Assembly (NCBI RefSeq): GCF_003258365.1
Contig: NZ_QHKM01000005.1
Span: forward strand, 124,001 to 188,000
Length of the DNA: 64,000 bases
Reading direction: 5' to 3'
Origin: Hymenobacter edaphi
Lineage (GTDB): Bacteria; Bacteroidota; Bacteroidia; Cytophagales; Hymenobacteraceae
The translations under genes and the position numbers were made by a program. Each line of letters begins with the position of its first letter. Positions within the stretch are counted from its first letter, which is position 1. Of this stretch, positions 15,804 through 25,685 are shown piece by piece. Below the pieces are notes generated by a model. The model ran no database searches, was not told where the DNA came from, and saw only the letters and a list, made by a program, of their open reading frames with translations.

Positions 15804-17582
15804 ATGCCCCGCTTTTTGGCCTTCGCGGGCCGTTTTCAGGGTTCCTCAGAATCAGCGGTTTCGGCGCTCCAGGGCCTGACAAAGCCGGTTTTCCGCCGGC
15901 TTTTCGGGCCGGATTTCCGCGCTGCCCGGCTCGGCGCCGCCGGCGTTGGCCTGCTGAGCCTAAGTTTTTTAGCCAGCTGTGGTTCAGCCGATAAGCCAGC
16001 CGACGCGCGCCGGGTGTTTCGCTACAACCAGCCCGAGGCGCTGACCTCGCTCGACCCGGCTTTTTCGCGCAACCAGGCCAACATCTGGGCCGTGACCCAG
16101 CTCTACAACGGCCTGGTCGACCTCGACGACTCCTTGCGCCCCGCCCCCGCCCTGGCCCGGCGCTACCAGATCAGCCCCGACGGCAAGACCTACACCTTCG
16201 TGCTGCGTCCCGGCGTGCATTTCCACGACTCGGAGGTGTTTCCCGGCGGCAAGGGCCGCGAGGTGAAGGCCCGGGACGTGGTCTATTCCTTCCGCCGCAT
16301 CCTCGACAAACCCACGGCCAGCCCCGGCGGCTGGATTTTCCGCGGCAAAATCATCGAAAAGCCCGACGGGGAGCCGTCCGACACCGCCTTCGTGGCCCCG
16401 AACGACTCCACGGTGCGCATTCACCTCAAGGAGCCGTTTATCCCGTTTCTGGGCATCCTGACCATGCCTTACGCCTACGTGGTGCCGCGCGAAGCCGTGG
16501 AGCGCTACGGCAAGGACTTCCGGGAGCATCCGGTGGGCACCGGGCCGTTCATCTTCAAGCGCTGGGACGATGGCTCGGCCATCGTGTACCACCGCAACCC
16601 CCACTACTGGCGCCGCGACGCGAAAGGCAAGCCTCTGCCCTACCTCGACGCGGTGCAGATCAGCTTCATTGCCGACCGCAAATCGGAGTTTCTGACCTTT
16701 CAGCAGGGCAAGCTGGACTTTCTCTCGGGCATCCGGGCCGGCTCCCGCGACCTGATTCTGTACCCCAACGGACAGGTGCGCGAGGACTTTGCCGGCAAGT
16801 TCCGCTTCGAGAAGGTGCCCTACCTGAACACGGAGTACCTCGGCATTCAGCTCGACCCGACCAATCTGCGCGGCGCCGCCAACCAGCCCGCCCTGCGCGA
16901 CCGGCGCGTGCGCCAGGCCCTGAACTACGCGCTCAACAAGCCGGAGCTGCTGGCTTATTTCCTCAACAACGTGGGCGTGCCCGGCGCCTCGGGCTTCGTG
17001 CCCTCGTCCCTGCCATCTTACAGCGAAAAGGAGGTACCCGGCTACAGCTACCAGCCCGCCCGGGCCCGGCAGCTGCTGCGCGAGGCCGGCTACGGGCCCG
17101 GCAAGCCGCTGACGCTGACCCTGACCACCGTGGCCGAGCGCAAGGAAGTGTGCGAGTACCTGCAAAAGAAGTGGACCGAAGTGGGTATTCAGGTCGGCAT
17201 CGACGTGAACCAGTCGGCGGCCCAGCAGGAAGTGGTCGACAACGGCCGGGTGGCCTTCTTTACCAAAAGCTGGCTGGGCGACTACCCCGACGCGGAAAAC
17301 TACCTGGCCCTGTTCTACAGCCCCAACTTCAGCCCCGCCGGCCCGAACAAGACCCACTACAAAAACGCGGAGTACGACAAGCTCTACGAGCAGGCCAAGC
17401 TGGAGCGCGACGACCACCGCCGCTGGGCCCTTTACCAGGCCATGGACCGCCTCGTGGTGCGCGACGTGCCCGTCATTCCGCTCTATTACGACCAGGTGGT
17501 GCGCCTCACGCAGAACAACGTGCACGGGCTCACGCCCAACCCCATGAACCAGCTGGTACTGGAGCGCGTGTGGAAAGACTGA
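15804..17582 (+). CDS. peptide/oligopeptide-binding lipoprotein (ABC transporter substrate-binding, SBP_bac_5)
   Basis: A 592-residue lipoprotein: an unusually long N-terminal region leads to a lipobox FLASC with Cys59. The mature protein is a DppA/OppA-type solute-binding protein: FRYNQPEALTSLDPAF near the start, LRPGVHFHDSEVFPGG, ARDVVYSFRRILD, GTGPFIFKRWDDG, VRQALNYALNK and WLGDYPDAENYLALFYS. It captures peptides or similar solutes and delivers them to an ABC permease, none of which is encoded in the window. The true start may lie inside the long leader, but no later Met fits. A very strong 24-bp hairpin terminator follows. Confidence 0.9.
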   Translation: MPRFLAFAGRFQGSSESAVSALQGLTKPVFRRLFGPDFRAARLGAAGVGLLSLSFLASCGSADKPADARRVFRYNQPEALTSLDPAFSRNQANIWAVTQLYNGLVDLDDSLRPAPALARRYQISPDGKTYTFVLRPGVHFHDSEVFPGGKGREVKARDVVYSFRRILDKPTASPGGWIFRGKIIEKPDGEPSDTAFVAPNDSTVRIHLKEPFIPFLGILTMPYAYVVPREAVERYGKDFREHPVGTGPFIFKRWDDGSAIVYHRNPHYWRRDAKGKPLPYLDAVQISFIADRKSEFLTFQQGKLDFLSGIRAGSRDLILYPNGQVREDFAGKFRFEKVPYLNTEYLGIQLDPTNLRGAANQPALRDRRVRQALNYALNKPELLAYFLNNVGVPGASGFVPSSLPSYSEKEVPGYSYQPARARQLLREAGYGPGKPLTLTLTTVAERKEVCEYLQKKWTEVGIQVGIDVNQSAAQQEVVDNGRVAFFTKSWLGDYPDAENYLALFYSPNFSPAGPNKTHYKNAEYDKLYEQAKLERDDHRRWALYQAMDRLVVRDVPVIPLYYDQVVRLTQNNVHGLTPNPMNQLVLERVWKD

Positions 17583-17588
17583 CCGCCG

Positions 17589-17640
17589 CCCCCAAACAAC
17601 AACGGCCCGGCTGCAGAGCCGGGCCGTTGTTGTTTGGGGG
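17589..17640. terminator. strong hairpin terminator, bidirectional
   Basis: A perfect 24-bp stem (arms 17589-17612 and 17617-17640) with a 4-nt loop GCAG, containing ACGGCCCGGCT and its complement. It lies between convergent genes ending at 17582 (+) and 17662 (-). Confidence 0.85.
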
Positions 17641-17661
17641 CAGATTGTAAGCCCCGGGAGC

Positions 17662-18978
17662 TTATCGGTCGGCCTTGGTGCCCCCGCTCACGCTGTCGAC
17701 CAGGGTGCCGACGTAGTTCAGCAGGCCCGTCAGCTCGGCCGGGGCGCCTTCCTCCACCTGCACCGTCTTGCCGGGCTGGCCGGGGCGGTTGTAGGTCAGG
17801 TAGGTGGAGGGCATGTCCGTGGCGCCGCTCAGGTACTGGTCGCGGAAGTTGCTGAAGCCGATTTCATCGGCCCGGCGCATGATTTCGTGCACCGCCTCGG
17901 GGGCCAGCTGCAGCTCGAAGGTGCCCACTTTGGGCACGTTGCTGTGCCCCACGTAATGCACCCGCCCGTCGGCGTAAATGGACGCTTCGAAGTAGGGGCA
18001 GAAGCCCAGGCAGGGCGTTTTGCGCAGCACGATAACAGGAGCGCCGGCCGCTTGGGCCGGCGCTCCTTGGTTGACTCCCAACGGCGTCTTGACTTCGCCG
18101 TCGCCCACGCGGCCGCGGCGGCGGGGGCTGGCATCGGGCGAGTTGCTCTGGGGCTGCTCGGGCGCCGGCTTGGGCGGGGCGGTGGGCAGCAGGTCGGGCT
18201 CCTTCGCCGGCTCAGCCGTTTGGGTCGACTGCCCCAGCTCGCTGCCCGGAATGGGCTTGTGCGGCGCGGTCGGCAACAGATCGGGCTCCTTTACCGGTTC
18301 GGCCGCCTGGGGCGCCTGCCCCACGCTGCTGCCGGGAATAGGCTTGTGCGGGGCCGTGGGCAGCAAATCCGGCTCTTTTACCGGCTGGCGCGTGGGGCCG
18401 GGAGCGGCGGGCTGATCCGGAATGGGCTTGTGCGGGGCCGTAGGCAGCAGATCGGGCTCCTTCACGGGCTGCCGCGTGGGGCCGGCCGCGGTGCCCGGCC
18501 CGGGAATGGGCTTGTGGGGCGCGGTGGGCAGCAGGTCGGGCTCTTTCACCGGCTGGCGCGTGGGGCCGTTGCTGGTCTGCGCCTGGCCCGGAATGGGCTT
18601 GTGCGGGGCGGTGGGCAGCAGCCCGCCGCCCGTGGGCTGTGCGGGCCCGGCGGTGCTGCCCGAGCCGGGCGTGCTGCCCGAGCCGGGCGTGTGCCCGCCG
18701 CCGCCCGGGCCCGTCCCCGGCGTAGTACGAACCGGCGGCGTGCGAACCGGCGGGGCCGTGCGCACGGGCGGGCCGGTGCGCACCGGCGGCTGCGAGGCCG
18801 GACCGGGCATGACCACCACCGGGCCGGGCGCCGGCGTGGGGTAATCGTAGTCGTAGCCGGGTTGGGGGGCCGGGGTCTGCTGGTAGCGGCTGCCGCCCAC
18901 GTAGTAATTCACGGAGCAGGCCGACAGCGAGCTGAGCAGCAGGGCGCCCAGGGCCAACGGAAGTAAGTTTGCACGCAT
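17662..18978 (-). CDS. DUF6438 lipoprotein with six tandem LLPTAPHKPIPG repeats
   Basis: A 438-residue lipoprotein starting at ATG 18978; lipobox LSAC puts the lipidated Cys at residue 21. Residues ~40-115 are Pro/Thr/Gly rich (PPVRTGPPVRT repeats). Then come six copies of a ~28-residue unit with core LLPTAPHKPIPG and spacer PVKEPD, the last degenerate (LLPTAPPKPAPE). The C-terminal ~130 residues are a DUF6438 domain, with two Cys in RKTPCLGFCPYFEASIY and DGRVHYVG. DUF6438 function is unknown. The repeats are also conserved at DNA level, so copy number may vary between strains. The Pro-rich array probably spans the periplasm or cell surface. Confidence 0.83.
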   Translation of the reverse strand: MRANLLPLALGALLLSSLSACSVNYYVGGSRYQQTPAPQPGYDYDYPTPAPGPVVVMPGPASQPPVRTGPPVRTAPPVRTPPVRTTPGTGPGGGGHTPGSGSTPGSGSTAGPAQPTGGGLLPTAPHKPIPGQAQTSNGPTRQPVKEPDLLPTAPHKPIPGPGTAAGPTRQPVKEPDLLPTAPHKPIPDQPAAPGPTRQPVKEPDLLPTAPHKPIPGSSVGQAPQAAEPVKEPDLLPTAPHKPIPGSELGQSTQTAEPAKEPDLLPTAPPKPAPEQPQSNSPDASPRRRGRVGDGEVKTPLGVNQGAPAQAAGAPVIVLRKTPCLGFCPYFEASIYADGRVHYVGHSNVPKVGTFELQLAPEAVHEIMRRADEIGFSNFRDQYLSGATDMPSTYLTYNRPGQPGKTVQVEEGAPAELTGLLNYVGTLVDSVSGGTKADR

Positions 18979-19060
18979 AGCGGTTCGGGAGAGAGAAGGG
19001 GTTCGGCGGGCTTTTTCCAAAAAGCGGACCAACACCGCAAGTTGCGACTATTTGAACACA

Positions 19061-19097
19061 AAAAAGCCCCGCTGCGCAGTGCAGCGGGGCTTTTAAA
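19061..19097. terminator. intrinsic terminator downstream of yidC
   Basis: AAAAGCCCCGCTGC (19062-19075) pairs with GCAGCGGGGCTTTT (19081-19094) over a 5-nt loop. On the minus strand the stem is followed by TTTTTTGTG, a good terminator for yidC. Confidence 0.85.
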
Positions 19098-19114
19098 CAG
19101 CTGAGCCCGAAGGC

Positions 19115-20944
19115 TTACTTTTTCTTGGCCTGGGCGCCGCCCTTGCGGGCTTCCGTCTCGCGCTCCTGGGCCGCCTTCATGGCGTCGGCCAGGCGGGCCT
19201 GGAAGCCGGCGGGCTTCTTGTCCTTGTTTTTCTCCTTGTTGGCCTGCAGCTGGGCGTGCAGCTTGTCCTCGTCGACGAAGCGGCGGGTAATGGCCTGCTG
19301 GGCGAAAGTCACCACGTTCGACACGAAGTAGTACCAGGTCAGGCCGGCCGGGAAGTCGTTGAGCACGAAGAAGAAAATCAGCGGCATCAGGTAGCTGTAC
19401 ATCTTCATCGGGCCCTGCATGGCGGCCGGGTTCATCTGGTTGCTCTGCCAGGTCATCAGCAGGGTGCTGATGGTCATCATCACCGTGAAAAGGCTGATGT
19501 GGTTGCCCAGGAAGGGCACCGTAAACGGCAGGATGATGGGCGCGTCGTAGGTGCTCAGGTCCTTGGCCCAGAGGAAGGACTCCCCGCGCAGCTCGATGGC
19601 ATTGGGGAAGAACTGGAACAGGGCGAACAGGATGGGCAGGGTGGCCAGCATGGGCAGGCAGCCGGCCAGCGGGCTGGAGCCGGTGCTCTGGTAGAGCTTC
19701 ATCGTCTCCTGCTGCACGGCCATCTGGTCGTCGCCGAGCTTTTCCTTAATCGCGTCGATTTCGGGCTTGAGCACCCGCATCTTGGCCTGCGAGAGGTAGG
19801 ATTTGTAGACCAGCGGCCAGAGCAGCGTTTTCAGGAACACCACCAGCAGCACGATGATCAGGCCGTAGGAGCTGATGTACTGCTCCAGGAAGTTGAACAC
19901 CGGAATGACCAGGAAGCGGTTCACGTAGCGGAACACGCCCCAGCCCAGGAATACGTTGCGCTCGAAATAGGGCGCCACGTCCTTCAGCACCCGGAAGGAG
20001 TTCGGGCCGAAGTAGTAGCGGAAGCTGGCCCCGCTGGCCGACTGCACATCGGCGGCCGGAATCTGCAGGGTGCTCTGCATGGTCTTCAGGAAGGTGGAGT
20101 CGCCTTCCTTGACGTTGGTGTTGAACTTGCCGCTCGGGAAAGGCTTGTCGGCAATCAGGCCGGCGGTGAAGAAGTCGTGCTTGTGGCCGATCCACTGCAC
20201 CGGGGCGGTGGCCGTCTGCTCCTCGGGCTTCTCGCTGGCCTCGGCAATGCTGCCCAGGTCGCTGTCCGACCAGTAGTTGATGGTGGAGTGGTTGCGGTTC
20301 TGCTTGGCGCTCTGCTCGGTCTGGCGCACGCGGTCCAGCCAGGTGTAGGTCAGCGGCTCGGCCGTCACCAGCCCGCTCAGGTTCTGAAACTTCAGGTTGT
20401 AGCCCAGCTGGTACGAGTCGTCGAACAGCGTGTAGGTCTGCAGGATCTGCTGGCCGGGGGCCAGCTCGGCCGTCAGCTGCACGCGCTGGCCCGGCTTGCC
20501 GTTTTCCGTCACCGGCGTCACGGCCGAGGGGCGGAAGTAGAGGCTGCTAAGCTTCACGCGGCGCCCTTCGGCGGTGGGCACCTGCACGTCGATGTCGGCG
20601 CTCTGCTTGTCGAGCAGGTACAGGGGCTGGCCGTTGAAGGTCTTTTCGCCTTCGAGCCGCACCGCCTGCGGGCGGCCGCCGCGGGTGCTCAGCGCCACGC
20701 TCACCTTGCTGTTGCGCAGCTCCACGCTTTGCTCCTGGCCCTGGGCGGCGGCGGCAAACGTGCCGAGTAGGCGCACCGTCGCGACCGAGTCGAGCGGGGC
20801 CGGGGCAGCGGCGGGTTTGGCAGCGGCGGCGGCCGGTTTCGCGGCTTGCTGGGCTTGTTCTTCGGCCTGGGGCTTGAAGAAGAACAGGTACGCCAGCAGC
20901 AGGGCCGAAATGAGCATGAGGCCCGTGGCCTGGTTCTTATCCAT
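19115..20944 (-). CDS. yidC: membrane protein insertase YidC
   Basis: A 609-residue YidC/Oxa1-family insertase that helps place proteins in the inner membrane, with or without SecYEG. It has an N-terminal membrane helix (about 5-22), a large periplasmic beta domain (about 60-350) and a C-terminal five-helix insertase core starting near SYGLIIVLLVVFLKTLLWPL, with cytoplasmic hairpin MRVLKPEIDAIKEKLGDDQ and SPLAGCLPMLATLPILFALF. The tail is basic (KEKNKDKK, GGAQAKKK), suited to ribosome contact. Length is normal for Bacteroidota. A TACTTTTG box on the minus strand at 21015-21022 lies about 70 bp upstream and is a plausible -7 element. Confidence 0.96.
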   Translation of the reverse strand: MDKNQATGLMLISALLLAYLFFFKPQAEEQAQQAAKPAAAAAKPAAAPAPLDSVATVRLLGTFAAAAQGQEQSVELRNSKVSVALSTRGGRPQAVRLEGEKTFNGQPLYLLDKQSADIDVQVPTAEGRRVKLSSLYFRPSAVTPVTENGKPGQRVQLTAELAPGQQILQTYTLFDDSYQLGYNLKFQNLSGLVTAEPLTYTWLDRVRQTEQSAKQNRNHSTINYWSDSDLGSIAEASEKPEEQTATAPVQWIGHKHDFFTAGLIADKPFPSGKFNTNVKEGDSTFLKTMQSTLQIPAADVQSASGASFRYYFGPNSFRVLKDVAPYFERNVFLGWGVFRYVNRFLVIPVFNFLEQYISSYGLIIVLLVVFLKTLLWPLVYKSYLSQAKMRVLKPEIDAIKEKLGDDQMAVQQETMKLYQSTGSSPLAGCLPMLATLPILFALFQFFPNAIELRGESFLWAKDLSTYDAPIILPFTVPFLGNHISLFTVMMTISTLLMTWQSNQMNPAAMQGPMKMYSYLMPLIFFFVLNDFPAGLTWYYFVSNVVTFAQQAITRRFVDEDKLHAQLQANKEKNKDKKPAGFQARLADAMKAAQERETEARKGGAQAKKK

Positions 20945-21348
20945 GAATGGATTAGGTATTGGGTAAAAAGCAGTTAGCGCCGCCTAAGCAGTTCGGCGCC
21001 AACGAATGGAGCCGCAAAAGTACGTGGTAATCAGCGAAGTGACCAGCCCCGCCCTGAACTGCGCAGCGCGGCGGCGTCAGCAACAACCGGGCGCAGGCGG
21101 GGCAGTGTGCCAAATTGGCCGCCGCGGGCATTACCGCTGAGTAGCACCCGGCCAGATCAGCCGGTCAAGGCAGCTTGTCGAGCTAAGCAGAGTGAAGAAT
21201 CTTACCAGCTGACAGTGAACGACTAAAAAAGAACGTCATGCTGAGCTTGCCGAAGCATCTCTACCGCTTCGTTGTTCGGTAGAGATGCTTCGGCAAGCTC
21301 AGCATGACGCGCTAGGGCTGTTTTCAACCCTTGCTTGGCTACTGGCCC
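20945..21348. other. 404-bp interval between pyrG and yidC
   Basis: Holds the probable yidC promoter (TACTTTTG, minus strand 21015-21022) and the 74-bp palindrome at 21235-21308. The remainder, about 21050-21230, shows no coding potential or clear signal. Confidence 0.6.
21235..21308. repeat. perfect 74-bp palindromic repeat (copy B)
   Basis: Two perfect 32-bp arms (21235-21266 and 21277-21308) around the 10-nt loop CTTCGTTGTT. The arm begins GTCATGCTGAGCTTGCCG and ends ATCTCTACCG. The same core forms the interior of the MITE-like element at 24493-24646 and, diverged or halved, occurs at 13975 and 56255. Here no GCGTGTTTGG terminal repeats surround it. It could act as a transcription terminator for pyrG, though no U-run follows. 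Confidence 0.93.
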
Positions 21349-23049
<1,701 letters not shown>

Positions 23050-23193
23050 TTACCCGCCCGATGCGTAAGCTTTTCCTGTCTCCCGATTGCGGATTCCGCA
23101 ACGGGCCATGCCCTACGTCATCAGGTTTGGCTAAGTTCACCGCCAGATTTTACCGCCGTATTCAGCTCCCAGCTGAAAAAAGAATCCGACGCG

Positions 23194-23733
23194 ATGAACC
23201 CGATGCCCGACGCTGCCTTCTGGCAACTTATCGACCAAGCCGCCGCGGCTGCTCCTGCCGACAACGACGCCCGGGCGCAGTTGCTGGTGAATGCGCTGGC
23301 GAGCCGGCCGCTGGAGGAAATAACGGCCTTCGAGCTGACGCTGCGCCAGCACCTGATCGAGGCCGACGACTACGGCATCATGGCGGCGCAGAAAATCATC
23401 GATGGCTACGTCTCCGACGACCCCTACCTCTACTTTCGCTGCTGGCTGATCGGGCAGGGCGAAGTGGTATTCCGGGCGGCCCTGCAGCACCCCGACTCCC
23501 TGGCCGCCCTTGTGCCTGGCGCCTACGAATGTGATTTTGAGCCCCTGCTGTACGTGGCCACCGAGGCCTACAAGCAGCAGACCGGCCAGGCAGAAGACGA
23601 TACTTTTCCGCGGGGCGTAGCCGTGAGCCAGGGCCTGGACTACGATTTTATGGCCCCGCCCACCACCGGCACCGACTGGATCGAGGAAGACCTGCCCAAG
23701 CTGCTGCCCAAACTGTGGAAGAAATTCCGGTAG
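23194..23733 (+). CDS. DUF4240 domain protein
   Basis: A 179-residue, probably cytosolic protein. It begins with the DUF4240 pattern (AAFWQLIDQA), followed by LLVNALASRPLEEITAFEL and the conserved central part DDYGIMAAQKIIDGYVSDD and YFRCWLIGQG, then VFRAALQHPDSLA. DUF4240 occurs in many bacteria as a stand-alone unit and has no defined function; it turns up near toxin-immunity and polymorphic loci, but nothing here shows such a role. It is the first gene of the accessory stretch after pyrG, 186 bp from the divergent pyrG start. Confidence 0.85.
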   Translation: MNPMPDAAFWQLIDQAAAAAPADNDARAQLLVNALASRPLEEITAFELTLRQHLIEADDYGIMAAQKIIDGYVSDDPYLYFRCWLIGQGEVVFRAALQHPDSLAALVPGAYECDFEPLLYVATEAYKQQTGQAEDDTFPRGVAVSQGLDYDFMAPPTTGTDWIEEDLPKLLPKLWKKFR

Positions 23734-23935
23734 CATGAGCCCGGCCCGCGTATCAGAGCAGTTTCCCAATCGGTGTAGCCAGGCCGGCGCTGCATTCCGG
23801 GTAACGGCACTTGGATTGAGTCGTTGAATGGCAGAATAATGAATAATTGACCACCTTGAGCTGTTGCCACCAATGACTGCAACCAGATATTACCGGCCGC
23901 TGCACTGACGAAACCCAACGATTTAGCCAGATAAA

Positions 23936-24460
23936 ATGGAAGGCAAAAGCTTTACACCGTTTCCAGTTTTGACAACTGCCAGACTGACCTTGAGGCAGCT
24001 CAGAAGCAATGATGACTATGAAATATTCGCTTTGCGTTCGAATGATAACATAAACAAATATCTTGACCGGCAACCAAGCAAATCCATTGAGGACGCGAGG
24101 AAGTTTATCCAAGCCATTACCGCAAACACCCAAAGCAACACCTCCGTTTACTGGGGAATTGCCTTGAGCGACACGGACAAATTAGTGGGGGCAGTGTGCC
24201 TGTTCAATTTTTCAGAAAACCATTCGAAGGCGGAGATTGGGTATGAGTTAGCACCAGACTTCCAGGGAAAAGGCCTAATGCAGGAAGCACTTGCAGCAGT
24301 AATTCAATTTGGTTTTTATCAGATCGGGCTACATGCAATAGAAGCCCACACGCACCTGGAAAACCAACCTTCGACAGGCATATTGAAGAAATTAAATTTC
24401 AAGACAGATGGCACTGTCGACAACAACTTAGTATTATTTACATTAACGCATGATACTTGA
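23936..24460 (+). CDS. GNAT-family N-acetyltransferase, low GC
   Basis: A 174-residue RimJ/RimL-type acetyltransferase. TARLTLRQLRSNDDYEIFALRSN is split across the N-terminal motif; the acetyl-CoA-binding segment is IGYELAPDFQGKGLMQEAL (the Q/RxxGxG/A region), followed by LHAIEAHTHLENQPSTGIL. Such enzymes acetylate N-termini or small amines; the substrate is unknown. Codon use and base composition are visibly AT-richer than the surrounding DNA, suggesting recent acquisition. It is followed 32 bp later by the MITE-like element at 24493. Confidence 0.9.
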   Translation: MEGKSFTPFPVLTTARLTLRQLRSNDDYEIFALRSNDNINKYLDRQPSKSIEDARKFIQAITANTQSNTSVYWGIALSDTDKLVGAVCLFNFSENHSKAEIGYELAPDFQGKGLMQEALAAVIQFGFYQIGLHAIEAHTHLENQPSTGILKKLNFKTDGTVDNNLVLFTLTHDT

Positions 24461-24806
24461 AAGAATAACCGACTGCCAACTACCGGTTTACAAGAGCGTG
24501 TTTGGATTTTGCTGAACAGGCCTCCAGCGCGTCATGCTGAGCTTGCCGAAGCATCCCTACCGCTTCGTTGAACGAGCCCAGACGAAGCGGTAGAGATGCT
24601 TCGGCAAGCTCAGCATGACCAAAACCTAAAATCCCAAACACGCTCTAAAAGTTGACGCTTGACATCAAGTATTCAATTATAAATCACCAGACCACTTTTT
24701 AGGCAGTTGCAGGGGTAGCCGCATCACAAAACCCTAACCCAGCTGCAGGGCTGAACAATTATTTTGCGTTGCGGGGGCTTCAATTTCCAACGTTCTGCAT
24801 TAAAAG
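24461..24806. other. 346-bp interval: MITE-like element and arr leader
   Basis: Contains the repeat element at 24493-24646 and then about 160 bp of mixed, partly AT-rich sequence leading into arr. TTATTTTGCG near 24759-24768 is a loose -7 candidate for arr, about 40 bp before its start; no -33 box was found. Confidence 0.55.
24493..24646. mobile_element. MITE-like element with terminal inverted repeats (copy C)
   Basis: A 154-bp non-coding element. Its ends AGAGCGTGTTTGGATTTT (24493-24510) and AAAATCCCAAACACGCTCT (24628-24646) are inverted repeats differing by one inserted C. Inside lies the palindromic core (arms 24531-24562 and 24588-24619, one mismatch) shared with 21235-21308, here with a longer loop whose CGCTTCGT and ACGAAGCG also pair. 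It encodes no transposase, so mobilisation would need one supplied in trans. A shorter copy is at 56230-56315. Target-site duplications are not obvious. Confidence 0.8.
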
Positions 24807-25232
24807 ATGACAAGCGCAACCATCCCCCCCCATGGCCAGGACGTTTTGGACGAAGGCCCCTTCTACCACGGCACCCGGGCCGATTTGCGGGTTGGGGACT
24901 TACTCACGGCCGGGTTCAGCTCGAATTACCGGCCCGAAGTCGTGATGAACCATATCTATTTCACGGCCTTGCCCAATGGCGCGGGCCTGGCGGCGGCGCT
25001 GGCGGCCGGAACGGGGCCCGAACGGGTATACCTGGTGGAACCGACCGGCAGCTTCGAAAACGACCCGAACGTGACGGACAAGAAGTTTCCGGGCAACCCG
25101 ACCCGTTCCTACCGCAGCCAGGCGCCGCTGAGAATCGTAGGCGAAGTGACCGAGTGGGTGCGGCAAACGCCCGAGCAAATCCAGCACTGGCGCGCCCTGT
25201 TGGCGAACAACAAAGGGGAAATCATCAATTAG
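24807..25232 (+). CDS. arr: rifampin ADP-ribosyltransferase Arr
   Basis: A 141-residue enzyme nearly the size of mycobacterial Arr (about 142). Family-defining stretches are FYHGTRADLRVGDLLTAGF, the HIYFTALPNGAGLAAALA segment, ERVYLVEPTGSFENDPNVTD and KKFPGNPTRSYRSQAPLRI. Arr transfers ADP-ribose from NAD+ to the hydroxyl at C23 of rifamycins, inactivating them in the cytoplasm. It starts at ATG 24807, about 160 bp after the MITE-like element. Its base composition matches the local genome rather than the AT-rich GNAT gene, so it may be a long-term resident. Resistance in this strain is inferred, not shown. Confidence 0.92.
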   Translation: MTSATIPPHGQDVLDEGPFYHGTRADLRVGDLLTAGFSSNYRPEVVMNHIYFTALPNGAGLAAALAAGTGPERVYLVEPTGSFENDPNVTDKKFPGNPTRSYRSQAPLRIVGEVTEWVRQTPEQIQHWRALLANNKGEIIN

Positions 25233-25278
25233 CCTCGCGCCTGCCCCAGCCGCTGACCTCCAACCGACCTCCTCTCCC

Positions 25279-25623
25279 ATGCCCGACCCCAACAAAACCA
25301 TCCTGCAGCAAGCCAACGCCGCCATTACGGCCGGCGACTACGAAGGCTTCCTCGCGCACTGCACCGAGGATACCCAGTGGACCTTCGTGGGCGAGCAGAC
25401 GCTGCGCGGCAAGCAGGCCGTGCGCGAGTGGATGCGCACCGCGTACCGGCAGCCGCCGCAGTTTCGGGTGGAGCACCTGATTGCCGAGGCGGATTTCGTG
25501 ACGGCGCTGGGCTCTATCACCATGACCGAGGACGGCCAGGCAGTGGAGTACGCGTACTGCGACGTGTGGCGGTTTCGCGAGGGTAAAATGGCCGAGCTGC
25601 GGGCCTTCGTCATCAAGCCCTAG
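25279..25623 (+). CDS. NTF2-like (SnoaL-type) protein
   Basis: A 114-residue protein with the typical start of SnoaL-like ketosteroid-isomerase folds: AITAGDYEGFLAHCTEDTQW, then LRGKQAVREWM, and the ending YCDVWRFREGKMAELRAFV. These alpha+beta cone proteins hold a small ligand or catalyse isomerisation, but active residues vary too much to assign activity. It follows arr by 46 bp on the same strand and could be co-transcribed. Length is normal for the family. Confidence 0.85.
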   Translation: MPDPNKTILQQANAAITAGDYEGFLAHCTEDTQWTFVGEQTLRGKQAVREWMRTAYRQPPQFRVEHLIAEADFVTALGSITMTEDGQAVEYAYCDVWRFREGKMAELRAFVIKP

Positions 25624-25685
25624 CCCCGCAGCGAAGACCACTGCCCCGGCGGGCAGCATCACGCCCCAGCTTTTTCGGCCTTCCT

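Noticed and set aside
17662-18978. Repeats in the lipoprotein as a CRISPR-like array
   Set aside because: The units are translated, spaced at about 84 bp in frame, and the spacers are similar to each other. No other CRISPR array or cas gene was seen in the window.
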